DNA of 64,000 bases. Source: Alloascoidea africana. Its lineage: Eukaryota > Ascomycota > Alloascoideomycetes > Alloascoideales > Alloascoideaceae. Numbering within the stretch: the stretch's first letter is position 1; each line of letters opens with the position of its first letter. The notes under the pieces were generated by a model. That model worked only from the letters and a program-made list of their open reading frames with translations, was not told where the DNA came from and made no database searches. Both the position numbers and the translations under genes were made by a program. Below, piece by piece: positions 41,927 through 53,077 of this stretch. The stretch spans positions 124,001-188,000 of the forward strand of contig JAKTTT010000002.1 of NCBI GenBank assembly GCA_030581615.1. The letters are read 5' to 3'.

Positions 41927-44900
41927 ACCAGCCCCCCTCGTCCCTCTCATACACAGATGAAAATGCAAGTTTTTCATGTTCAAGAGTTTAATTCTGGTTC
42001 GTAATTTCAAAAAATCGACCCTTCACATTGCTATACCCGAATTCTGCAGTGAAGGGAAGCATAGACCAAATAGACAATCAATTTGAAAAGCGGCACGGAA
42101 GATGGATCGCGTGGAAATGAAAAATAGAAATCGAACAAAATGGTACTGGTACCTCATTGAAGCATCTAGTGAAAACTACTAACGATCTTTGTTCAATGTG
42201 TATGTGCTTGCGGTGTCTGATGATCTCATGATAACGGTTAGGAAAACTGAGCATTGATGTAAACGCTTCTTTTGTTTGTTATCGATATTACATATCCTGT
42301 CGCTTTGACCAAGACCGTAATTACCATGAAGATGCTCTTTGACAGTTGGCTGTCAAAATCTTAACCAACTGCGCGGCAAAGTTAATAATGCAAGAGTTTG
42401 CGATAAAAGAGTACATTATACCAATGCGAAACGCACATCTTTCATACAGAGAACGAGCATTAAGCGCGCGGTAACAAATACCTGGTTCAAACTTATGGAT
42501 AAATTTAAGCATCCAGAATCTGGTAAAAATAGCTAAAGTTCTTTCACCAAAGGAACAACCCTAACTGACGTTTGTATAGATAATCATGGAGTTACTAAAT
42601 AAATCAAAGGTTTGTTTTTTTGTTCATATTTCTGCTAGCATATTTGTCTCCATCTCTCTATTCATAGTTGACATAATGCATCTGGACTTTTCCCATGCAC
42701 GGTGCGATTAAAACCCTTTTACTCCTCCTTCCAACGTTGAAGAATCCCTTTATTGGGCATCTCAAAAAGAGAACTTTATAGGTAGGGAAGCTTTCTAAGC
42801 ATTACCATGTCCCTTCTCTCAAAACCCTCCTTTGGCATCAGCTCGTTCACTTCCAAGATCGAGGCTAGACTACCACTGGACCAGCTTTTGTGTACAGCGC
42901 AACTCTATTCTGCTGTATCTCTACCCCAACACCACTTCAAACTACCCCTTCAAGTTCTTTTTATCAATGGCACGCATTCTAATCGATTGTTGTCTTCCAC
43001 GTGATTATATTCGACTTAGAACTATATAGTTCTAGATTTTCAAAGGGGCTTTTCGCTCTTCATCGATAAGCAATAATAGCCATGGATAGAATTTGCAGCT
43101 CTGTCAGATCGAGGGTTACATTTTTCTTTCTAATATGTTTACCGCGCATAGCTAAGAAAATTAGAGTTTAAAGACAAGTTTGTGTTCCTTCTTTGCCATT
43201 GTGATGGGTATTGCAGAAGTTTCTTTACTACATTTATTACCCGCATCAATTTCCTCTATAACTATATTTACTGACACTTTTATTGGAAGCCTAAACGAGA
43301 TCGAAACGAGTTGATCTATATTCAAACTTTACTCTGGAGTTCTCTACCAATAGGGAGATTAAGCGAATCTACATCCCCTTGCAAATAAATGCCACATAAT
43401 GGTATGAAACGCCATAATATGTGTTGGAAGTTCAACACCTTCTAATTTTAATTCATAAATACAATGTTAGAACGCATTGAAATATTGATTCTACCTTGGA
43501 TCAATGCTGGTGTTTCAAATACTCTCACATTGTTGACTAGCATTCATCCTCGATAATGGCTTCAAACTGATTTAAAGGTTTTTAAGCTTGTTTGGATTAT
43601 CAACAATGCAAGAATTCCTTAGCACGAGTTGCAAGTTTCTTATTAAAGCTTAGCGAAAAAATGACTAAGGTGAAAGTTAAGGACAAAGTGTTTATTGATT
43701 CAACATTTGTATATCCAAAACAATATTATCAAGATAGCAGCAATAATAATAATGTTTCATGTAGCGTTGCTGATTACAGAGTACCTCAGATTAAAGAGAA
43801 AAAACATAGTTGCAAACATAGGGAAGGCTGAGTTCTCAAATTCAGGTCTAAAAGTATATGACGAAAGCTAAAAACTAGTTGTGTGTCCAACCAGGGTGGG
43901 GGCGTTTAGTCAAGATCACAATAATTACGGAAAAGGCATTCTTATTCTTTACGAATGAAGAATGCAAGCAAGAATTCATTCAAATTTTTAATTTTGAAGT
44001 CTTGCATTTTTCTTGGGTGTTCGATCCAAACAATAAGGCAGCTTTTGAAAACTCTTAAAAATTTATATACAATTAACAAAGCTGTTCAACATGTATCAAA
44101 ACAGCAAAAAAGCTGAAAATATAACGCTTCTGTGACTAGAACGAAGTACCGAGGATCAATGTCCTTTGGGCTAACTTAGTTGCTTCTTTTCGTGTTATCG
44201 ATTTGTTGCTCCACATTAAATTCCATTAACTAAAAACAAAGAGATTAATGATCCTTAGTCAGGAGACATCACCACTTCTCTCCCTTGACTTGGACTTTTT
44301 TCTAAGTGCGAGCTTTACGACAACAAAACTTTTATAATGCACGAGCAGGGAATCAATAAAGTCAACCAAAGTTGGCATATAGTCATCAATACCTGTACCA
44401 GGATACCTCCTGTTACACACTGCGGTAAAAGATTCAGACAGATCTCAAAGGGAGTATCTTGCATGTATAGAAGATTCGAAAGGTCTGAAGGACAATGTAC
44501 TTTACAAAGTTATAAGTTGCTATAACTTTTAGTGTTTGTTTTTAATGAGTATGGCTACATTCTAAAATACTCTTTTTAGGAGTGCCTTTAGTTTTTTTAA
44601 CTGCCATTATAATATCATATTTCACTCGATTACCCTATTGAGAAATTAGTGGCACCTGTATATAGTCATTTAAATGGGATGAATAATTCTTCTTCCCAAT
44701 TATCACCTTTTTGGCTTCAAAAAAAAGACTAATGACTTATTTACCATGTTTGGCATTATTGTGTCAATGCATGATTTGAAGATATTAGAGATGTAGGCTA
44801 TATTGTTGTTGGAAACGCTCATGTTCAAACTGGGCAAAATATACATTCAAGAAAAGGCAAAATTATAAGCGGTGAAAATCATTCTTAGGAGTCTCTTTTG

Positions 44901-46908
44901 TGTGTTCGGTGGAACCATAGTTAACGGATTTTTGAACACCTTAAAAAGGCTAGTGCGCAAATGTATACGAGGGAACACTTCCACTTATCTTTAAACAGTT
45001 TCTATTTTCCACCTTGACAGCCCATTCCAAACCCACTTGAAGGCTATAACAATAGGCACAAATATAAATAATGAATCCACCAATAATTTAGTCTCCACTT
45101 TTGAGATTGACCACTTATTCCAGGAAAGTCCAAAGCATAAGTCAAAACTTTATTCTTTGATAATTGCCAATTTACTTTGTTGGATTCAGGAGGCCAAATT
45201 TCTTTCTCCCCTTATGATTGAAGAATAAATTTTTCTAGAGATTGGTTGTGTGATGACAACAAATCCGCTAAGCATATTGCCACACCATTTGCATATCTGC
45301 TTCGAAGGCATTTTGCAAGGGTGAAGCCGACAACAATTGATTTTCATACAATCAGGTTTAAAAATCTCTCAAGGAATGTTGTCCTTTCGGCTTGCTCCAA
45401 TTACATTTGCTCTTTAAGCCACAGTAAGTTCAAGCAAATAAACAAATTACAGATATTTGTAACTACTGTTCCCCTTGACGGCTATTATAAAATTGCCATT
45501 GAAAGGCACAGCATGCGAGCGGAAATAGAGACAATCTTCTTCTTTAGTTGGCGATCTCTAAACCTTTCATACCATTGCTTAGTCTGATCCGGATTTTGTA
45601 GTAAAAATGATATCACGAACTCAAACTCATTGTGATAAATGATACGGCTTTCTTGGTATGGCCGAAGTATCATATTTAACCGAGACTTTCTTCATGTTTT
45701 CACCAAGGATACTGCATTAAATATGCCATTTAATTTTACGAAGAATTTATTTCATAACCCTTGTCTACTTTCAAGATTAAAAAACTAAAAGACATCCGGC
45801 TATCTTGTACTTGACGATAATCGCTATTTGTGGTATATTCCCATTCACTTTGAAACAAATTTAGAGATGACCCTCAGCAATTATCAAAGCACTGTTCTAA
45901 TTCTGTTATGCTCTTCAGCAGGTTCGAATTTGTTCTATATTAATGATCATGGATTAAGAGTTGTTAGGTGTAATTTGAGAAGCAGTTTAGTTTGTTTTAA
46001 GTGTAACATTCTGTGGCAAAGGCATAAAAAACCAGGATACTACTTGAATTTGCTTTTCATGTGTGGCAAATCGATTAATCAAATCTCTAATAATTTTGAA
46101 ATAGATTGGTCTTTCACAGATTTGTAGTCAGCTTTTTTTTTCAGAAAATATGGGCTTATATCTGTCCATTGTATCAAATCCATCAAACAGAATGAACAAA
46201 AGTTTTTCCTCTATGGGATAACGTTTTGGACAAAATACGAAGATCTGTTACAAAGCTAGCTTTATCACAATAAGAGCCACTGTTATTGTTCGATATGAGA
46301 ACTTTTCAAAGCCTAGCACCACCAAAAAGTAAGATTATCCGCTGAGATCAAAAATTAGCTACAGAAACCAATCCAACTTTCCAAATGGACACCATGATCA
46401 GCTCCAGGAAGATAAGCTAAAATCTTAATAGTGATAATGGTTATGCAGTCCGGAATCAGTTTAAATGAAGTATCATTTGCCTAAATCCCTTCTTCATTAG
46501 AGTTGGGAACCACACACTTAAAAGAATCTTTCATATATGAAAACTTCTAAGCATAATAATGTAAGCTATAGAAGCCAACTATCAAACCGTGTTCTTCATT
46601 ATACTTCTGATGTATAATTCATTTACGACTATCTCCTTATTCGAACGCAAGCTTTGGCAGATCGACACCATCATTGCCGCGGACTAAAGAATCTTGAGCA
46701 AAAGCTACCAAAATGAAACTGCATAATCTTCGTATAAACATAAAATAACAGATTACCTACATTTACATAAAGAAGCGCCAAATGAACGAAACTATTGTTT
46801 CACGAAAACAAGGTCTACCTTGTTCATGTAGAGAGTTACCCCCCTTTGATGTTTTGATGTGGTCCATGAATTTCAACCAAGGACCAACACACCCAAATAA
46901 CTATCAAG

Positions 46909-48105
46909 ATGAGCATCGAGTTTAACAGTTCGACCAAGTACATACCATTAACTGTCAGGGCCAAATCGGCAGGGCTTCGACAGCCTAAGCAACTGGCGTA
47001 CTTTTCTAGAGATATTAACTATAATTACAAATGCGATGATTCTATGCTACGATATTACTACTTGCCTGACACGCAAATTGACAGTGATATTCAGTTAAAT
47101 GCTGGCTTTAGCCAATGGGTGAGAAGCGATGAGGCTAATGTCAAGCCAGTCCATATTGATGGAATTCTGCATGCATTGACAAACTACGAACGCAATGTGG
47201 ATAATGGAGAGAAGGTAAAGGTCGATTTCATCTCGTTTCGCGGCATCATGACAAAAATTTTATGTTTACCCTACGAAAACAGAGACTCTTTTGACATCAA
47301 TATCGCATACTTTGATGGACATTTATTTATGGAGCTAGATGCTGAGTTGGAAAGACAGAAAAGTATTGCAGAAAAATCGAACCCAAATGAAAATCTTGAA
47401 ACCTTTCAGTTTAGTGGTTACAAATTTGAGACAGTTGCAACTCTGCCCAAGCCATGGAGTTTAATGACGAGAGATGAAATTGAAAATCGGAAAAATGACA
47501 CAGTTAACAATATAGAACAGTATTGCGTGTTGGTTAGATCCGGAATTGGGAATACCAGAACTTTGCTTGGGGGAGAGGTTGATTGTGTTTGGGATTATGT
47601 GCCAAAAGGTGACAATAAGAAAGATGACATTTTAAGCCATTATGTGGAGTTGAAAACAGCAAAGTCGGTTTCAAATCAACGCTCTGCAGCTATACTGGAA
47701 AAGAAACTCTTCAGAACATGGGCTCAGTCATTTTTGCTAGGGATCCGTAAAGTTGTTTATGGTTTTAGGGATGACAATTTTGTTTTACAAGCGGTTGAAA
47801 TTATGGAAACAGAGCGCATACCAGTTATTGCGAAACAGTCCCAGTTTTCCACCACAAAGGACAAATGGAACGGAGTTAGTGCGCTGAAGTTCTATGGTGG
47901 AGTGCTTGAATGGCTACAAGCCAATATTCCAAAAGATGAAACCAAGCTTTGGCGATTTCGATATGACGCAGAAAAAGGTACACTTGGGCTAACGGAGATC
48001 ACAGATGATAATTGTAACAGAAGACAAGAAATTTTTGACAATATAATACTGAAAGAGTTTGTAGAATGGAGAGAAAGCTTACGAGGAAATCAAAGAGGTG
48101 CATAA
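46909..48105 (+). CDS. RAI1: Rai1/DXO-family RNA 5'-end decapping and pyrophosphohydrolase enzyme
   Basis: 398 residues, no intron. Family motifs appear in order: FISFRGIMTKILCLPY (about 107-122), the acidic ELDAE (about 142-146), GGEVDCVWDY (221-230, with the E and D metal ligands), YVELKTAK (245-252, with metal ligand E and active-site K) and RTWAQSFLLGIRKVVYGFRDD. These are the Rai1/DXO catalytic motifs. Rai1 removes unmethylated or otherwise incomplete caps and 5' pyrophosphate from RNA and partners the nuclear exonuclease Rat1 in termination and rRNA processing. Length fits S. cerevisiae Rai1 (387). It converges with the BRR6/BRL1 gene about 115 bp downstream. The upstream side is the large desert. 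Confidence 0.95.
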   Translation: MSIEFNSSTKYIPLTVRAKSAGLRQPKQLAYFSRDINYNYKCDDSMLRYYYLPDTQIDSDIQLNAGFSQWVRSDEANVKPVHIDGILHALTNYERNVDNGEKVKVDFISFRGIMTKILCLPYENRDSFDINIAYFDGHLFMELDAELERQKSIAEKSNPNENLETFQFSGYKFETVATLPKPWSLMTRDEIENRKNDTVNNIEQYCVLVRSGIGNTRTLLGGEVDCVWDYVPKGDNKKDDILSHYVELKTAKSVSNQRSAAILEKKLFRTWAQSFLLGIRKVVYGFRDDNFVLQAVEIMETERIPVIAKQSQFSTTKDKWNGVSALKFYGGVLEWLQANIPKDETKLWRFRYDAEKGTLGLTEITDDNCNRRQEIFDNIILKEFVEWRESLRGNQRGA

Positions 48106-48220
48106 CGGATTTTCCTCAAAATTTGTAATTATAAGAATACTATGAAATAAAGAAAGACAAAAATGATGCTGTTTACAAGTAAATGCTAGAGATCCAGGGT
48201 AAAAATAATTCGAAGTAATG

Positions 48221-49588
48221 CTAAAATCTGATTTTCCGTCTTCTTGACTTTACAATAATTTTTCTCCTCTCAGTGGATCGAATCAAATTTTTAGGATTGG
48301 ATCGGATAGAATGGCCTTCGTAAAACCAACTAGGAGAATTGCACGAAACGTATGATAACTCTGTGTCATCAGGTCCATATTGATGTTCCTCGAGGGGAGA
48401 TGGTTTCTCAAACGCCGAAGAAGTTGGCAAAAGATAGCGTATCAATAATGGAAGCCCAACCATTAGAACAAAAATAAACACCATAGACTTGAAGCTTAGA
48501 GACTTTATAAAGCTGTCTATGGTCTCACCAAATGTCCGAGCCGATATTTTGGTCCGTGCGATGGCAATGGGATCTTGGTTTTTACATTCTAGCCACTCCT
48601 GACAAACTTTTCTCATGACCCAGCCACTATCTTCCTCCGTCGAGCAGTACTCGTCATATTGAGAGGCACACAATGTAATGTTCTGAGCAACTAGATTCGC
48701 TTCCTTACCCACCTTCATTTGAATGTCCTTATTTACGGTGCGCAAGAATACATAAAACAGGCCGAGGGCTGAGAAAACCAATAAAACATCCAACCCTAGC
48801 TTGAAATAAAGAGACATCACAACTGGGACTTCAGATTTAAATAAAGTAGTTGGTATTGCGCTCATTGCCTTTTGTGAGCAAGCCTTTAGTGAAAGAGGTA
48901 GGGACTTGACTATTGACGAACTATTGTGGTTCGCATTGTTCCAACCATTGGACGGCTCTTGATGCTGATCACTCTCGGCATTTGCCACTGGAGTTAATTT
49001 AGATTTGAAGTTATTTGGTATATGTGAATCGACCCTAGCTTCTCTGTGCATCAGATTGGACAAAGAAGATACAGACGGAAACTTAGGGGAAGACTGCAAC
49101 TTGATTGAAAATTTGGGAATAATGTGGTCGGAAATTGTTGAAGAAGCCCCACCTTTGGAAGGAAAATGATCATACACTATGTTTGTACTTCTGGAGTTTG
49201 ACAAATTTCTTGGAAGCGTTTCGTTCTTAACATTGTCATTTCTAAACAAATCTTTGTGTATTTCGTTGTTTGGGCCATGATGAAAAGTATTGAACCTGGA
49301 AAAAGCCTGGAATTTTTTCAAGCCTGAACTATAACCTGGTCTTTCATTCAAACTTTTGTACCTTTGATTCAGAAAGTTTTCCCTTTCAATTTCTTTTAAT
49401 AATTCTCTTGAAGAAAAGTCGCAGCCTGGCGTATCCAAACAAGGGGAGCTGAGTAAGGAAATAGAGTCGGCCTCGCTAAAAGAGTCCTGAAGAAGGCTTT
49501 GGTGTTTCTGTTTCAGTCTATATGCGTGATTACATGGTCTATTAGTCGCTTTACCAAGATCGTTTCGAGAAGAACCTGAACGATCCAT
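48221..49588 (-). CDS. BRR6: Brr6/Brl1-family nuclear-envelope membrane protein
   Basis: 455 residues, ATG 49588. The first 250 residues are polar and poorly conserved. The conserved domain has one membrane segment (about 262-285, KLGLDVLLVFSALGLFYVFL), a perinuclear loop with four Cys (LCASQYDEYC, KVCQEWLECKN) and a second segment (about 372-392, SMVFIFVLMVGLPLLIRYLL). The loop Cys pattern is the Brr6/Brl1 hallmark. These proteins act in the nuclear envelope in lipid homeostasis and in fusing inner and outer membranes during nuclear pore assembly. S. cerevisiae has two paralogues; many fungi have one. The long N-terminus and 455-residue length are nearer Brl1 (471) than Brr6 (197), so BRL1 is equally possible as a name. 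Confidence 0.85.
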   Translation of the reverse strand: MDRSGSSRNDLGKATNRPCNHAYRLKQKHQSLLQDSFSEADSISLLSSPCLDTPGCDFSSRELLKEIERENFLNQRYKSLNERPGYSSGLKKFQAFSRFNTFHHGPNNEIHKDLFRNDNVKNETLPRNLSNSRSTNIVYDHFPSKGGASSTISDHIIPKFSIKLQSSPKFPSVSSLSNLMHREARVDSHIPNNFKSKLTPVANAESDQHQEPSNGWNNANHNSSSIVKSLPLSLKACSQKAMSAIPTTLFKSEVPVVMSLYFKLGLDVLLVFSALGLFYVFLRTVNKDIQMKVGKEANLVAQNITLCASQYDEYCSTEEDSGWVMRKVCQEWLECKNQDPIAIARTKISARTFGETIDSFIKSLSFKSMVFIFVLMVGLPLLIRYLLPTSSAFEKPSPLEEHQYGPDDTELSYVSCNSPSWFYEGHSIRSNPKNLIRSTERRKIIVKSRRRKIRF

Positions 49589-50360
49589 CTGATAATTCAG
49601 CTGAACAAATGTAGGTGGAAAGTGGAAATGTCAAGTATCTCTCGATTACCCGGAAAATGTATTGCACATACAATTCTCGAAACCGGTAAAAACTTCAGAT
49701 TATCAAGCCTATATACTCATTTACATTTTTCTGGCATTCGGAATACCTTGAATCGTTTTTACATTGGTTTTTGGAGTAGAAACTATTGCGTATAATGAGC
49801 CTACTCCAGCTGTTCCCCGGAAGTTAAGCAGGTTTGTCTGACTTTTAGTCTCCAATAATAAGTGACTGAACAACAAAAGTCATATTCCTGAAGCTTATCT
49901 CTGGAAGGCCTGTACACAACCTATCATTGCAATGAGATTGGGCCCATTATACATAGATTTGTTTTCATTAGTTATAACCACCCTTGTAAGAGATTCTAAA
50001 ACATTACGCCATCAAGACACTCAAACATCTCGTTTATGGTGTAAGTGCGAACTACAATGTATTTCTGCAAATGAATAAAGGCGCATTTGAAGCTTTGGAT
50101 AAAAATATGTTATGAGTCTTTTCTGCCTGCTTTTGAAACTGCTGACCTTTTAGAGATTTAGTTGGAAACTCCCTTATATTTAGACATGTGAATATTTCAG
50201 GGTAGTCCTCTCATGTTAGGCTGTTTCTTTAGGGCTTAGGTGTATACTTTCTGTAGATCAAAGCAAAATTTATTGAAATCTAAACAAGTCTATTTTCGAA
50301 CCTTCCAAGGGGCGTTAGCCATAGAAAACTTTGGGTTAATACAATTCAAGGTGTATATAT
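49589..50360. other. Gap between BRR6/BRL1 start and subtilase 3' end
   Basis: About 770 bp, AT-rich. A CCGGAAGTTAAGCAGG near 49817 resembles a piece of 5S rRNA, but neither flank continues the match. No gene seen. Confidence 0.5.
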
Positions 50361-53077
50361 TTATCTTGAATTTGCTACTCCTACCTCGGGATCTTTTGGC
50401 TCTGGATGGCTCCCTTTCTTTGAGTGAAAAGGAGGCGAGAGATAAAGTTCCCAGTCTTCTTTCTTCTCTGGATCTCCAAAAGGAAGCAGGTGTCTTACCA
50501 GTACTCTATAAAGGCCATCTGGAATTTCCTTTCCATTCGCAAGGGCATTAATTTGAATCCAGAAATATTCTGTTTGCCTTGCAAAAAGGGACAAAGGGAA
50601 ATCGGTTTCCCCAAAGTCTCTGACGCCACCAAGGAAAGAATCATCATCAACTGGTACTGGAATGGTGAACTGATCAAGAGTCCAATTTGCCTTCACCAAC
50701 TAAATAACAGGGCCAAAAGACGATGTTAGTAGAATATTTAGAAAGCTGAATTAATACTTTCACTTACGTCAATAGAAAATCCTTTTGTTGCCCATCCATT
50801 AAAGAAATATACCCGTGGGGCATAAAAAGGATGTGAGAAATCAACGGGGGAAGTGTAACTGTTTAAATCGAAGGTATTCCTATTTTCAACTGCGTAAACG
50901 ACAGGCTCAATGTCATTATCCCAGCTGAAAGTTTTCCTGGTATCGATTTGAGTGCCTGTGTAGGGAACAGAAACAGTTTCATCGTTATCGCCATAAAACA
51001 CTATCTTCCCTTCAAACAAAGGAGCAGATTCTGCATGGGCTGTAGGACCAATAATTTCGACTTCAACAGAGCCGACTTCGCCAGGTCCTAAAACAAAATT
51101 TGAAGGGGATATTGTCACGTCTGCTTCCAAATTGTCGATAATGGGGAAATTATATGTGTCAATCCTGTGTTTTTCATTTAACACTCTTCTTGATTTGAAA
51201 GCAATATGGTCAACAAAGTATTCAACCTCAGATTTCCCAGTATTTTTAATTTCAATAGTATGCTTTGCAACTCTATAAGCAGTTTCATTTAACTCGAGAG
51301 CAGGTTCGGATACAACTATTGTATCATAATCCAAAAGTTTTTCCGCCCTGACAAGTCCACCCCCTTGTTGCGCCAAAGAAGCATATCTATTAACTGGAAC
51401 ATCGTCCTCTGTATCATGAAGACTATATGCAGTTGAAATTAATCGAGATCGTAATTCAATGGCTGCATTTTCGCCAAGGGCTGAGCGGCCACCTTTGGCT
51501 GAAAAGTAGAGTGCAGCAACCCCGGCAATATATGGGCAGGACATACTAGTTCCACTGATAATAGCATAGGTTTGATCGAGATAAGTGGAAAAAATCTGTC
51601 CACCAGGTGCAGCAACTGTGGGATAGAAAGCATGCTCTGCAGTTGGACCCCATGACGTGAAACTGCTGAGTTTACCTTTGAAGGTGGTTGGTCTAGCGCT
51701 TGGAGCTAAAGGCGGTCCAAAAGTAATTGATATTGATTCTTTAGCTTCTGTATGATCTGAAAGCCATTCTCCCACCTTCTTTTCGACATAACCAGCCCCA
51801 AGAAGGTTACCTTCTCCGCTTAAATAGGCGATCGGATAATCTAATGGATCGTCATCTTTCTTAATAAAAAAAGCGTATTGGTAAGGGAAGTTAGTGTCAA
51901 GATCTGTCACTTGTAACCCCAAATCGCATTTTCCTTCGGGTAAAAAGACGATTGGAGCAGGTGAAGGCTTTTCGAAATGCGTCCAACAAACATCTTTTTC
52001 CCAGAGTTTAATCGGATATTTACCAGTTTTATTCCAAGAAACACCTTCCACAGTGGTGTATTGAAAATCCAAGGTGTCACCAGAACTTGAGGATAGCGTT
52101 GCATTCCATACAACAATCTGCTCTGAATCGGTAGATGCGACAGCAGTAACAAGTTTTCCAGATGCTCCACTAGATGGTTGGTAAGGTCTTTCGACATCAC
52201 CACTGTTGCCGGCTGAAATAGAAACAAATACACCTTTTTCGACAATTCTAGAAGCAGCCAAAGCCCAAACATTGTCTTGATACCCTGCGTCCCCACCAAT
52301 AGAAGAAGTAATGATATCTGCTCCATCTTCGTATGCCTTCTGGAATGCTTCAATAAGAATGTCTGTAGATGTTCCGCCATAACAATCAAAGACTCTGTAG
52401 GCATATAAAGTAGCATTTGGGGCAACCCCAATCCAACCGTCACCTTCTGCAGCGATGATTCCTGCTACATGCGTTCCATGCCCTACACAATCCAAAGGAT
52501 CACCTTCTCCAACAAAGTCATAGCCTCCGGCCACCTTAAACCCAGGTCCAAAGCCGCCACCAAGTGCTTTGTGTCTGTAGTCAATGCCTGTATCAACAAC
52601 AGCTACTTGAATGCTATCCCCAAAAATACCTCTTGAATGAAGTTCCTCAACGCCAGTGACCAAATGAGGGTTCCAGGTAGGTGCCTCGGCGCCGTTGTGT
52701 TTTTCGATAGGATCTAGAATATATTCATATACTGGCCAAACTTGATGTACTTCTTCCAATTGTTCAATGTCTTGTTGAGTCGTTTTGTTATCATTGATGG
52801 TGAAAGATGAGCCGGTAAAAATCTCGCCGCTAATATTAAGACTTGACGCCACTTCTATCCCAAGGTCAATCAAAAGGGCATAAAACCCTTCGTCAGGATG
52901 GTCAGATCTTTTTGCTAAAGAATGCTTATTGTATTCGACAATGAATTTGTTAGGAACACGAGATTTTCCAGGGTTTTTGTTTATGGCGTTCTGAACGAAG
53001 GATTGATCAAGAGCTCGAACAAGTCCAATGTTCGACACTAATGCTCCGAGCAATAAAGAAGACAGTGCAAGCTTCAT
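50361..53077 (-). CDS. Secreted S8 subtilisin-like serine protease, two exons
   Basis: Exons 53077-50768 and 50699-50361 (882 residues) flank a 68-nt intron with donor GTAAGT, perfect TACTAAC branch and TTTAG acceptor. A signal peptide (about 1-22) and an I9-like propeptide (VPNKFIVEYN) precede the catalytic domain. The triad is D162 (VAVVDTGIDYRH), H200 (DCVGHGTHVAG) and S511 (SGTSMSCPYIAG), with the oxyanion region in SISAGNSG. The spacing between H and S holds a PA-type insertion (about 330-470), and the part after about 600 is beta-rich, like the Fn3-like domain of large fungal subtilases (minor extracellular protease Vpr type). It would act outside the cell or in the vacuole. Without the second exon the protein would lose about 110 C-terminal residues, including PLSLFARQTEYFWIQINAL. 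No GPI tail is obvious. Confidence 0.92.

Larger units (their letters stand above)
39516..46908. other. 7.4-kb gene desert between the MedA-type gene and RAI1
   Basis: The first 600 bp is GC-richer and holds the MedA-type promoter. Overlapping open frames on both strands there (up to 221 codons) start at non-ATG codons and look accidental. Further on: a GC-rich islet with a 9-bp hairpin (41215-41400), an AAACAG repeat (41905-41926), a hairpin TTTGACAG/CTGTCAAA (42338-42357), a 65-codon ATG frame (42807-43004) and AT-rich sequence to 46.9 kb. A possible scrap of an old Ty1/copia RNase H lies near 45.2 kb. No long inverted repeat was seen by eye. Confidence 0.55.

Noticed and set aside
42338-42357. 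8-bp hairpin TTTGACAG/CTGTCAAA
   Set aside because: About one such hairpin is expected by chance in a window of this size.
49800-49860. 5S rRNA-like fragment CCGGAAGTTAAGCAGG
   Set aside because: The match is about 16 nt and neither side continues the 5S sequence.
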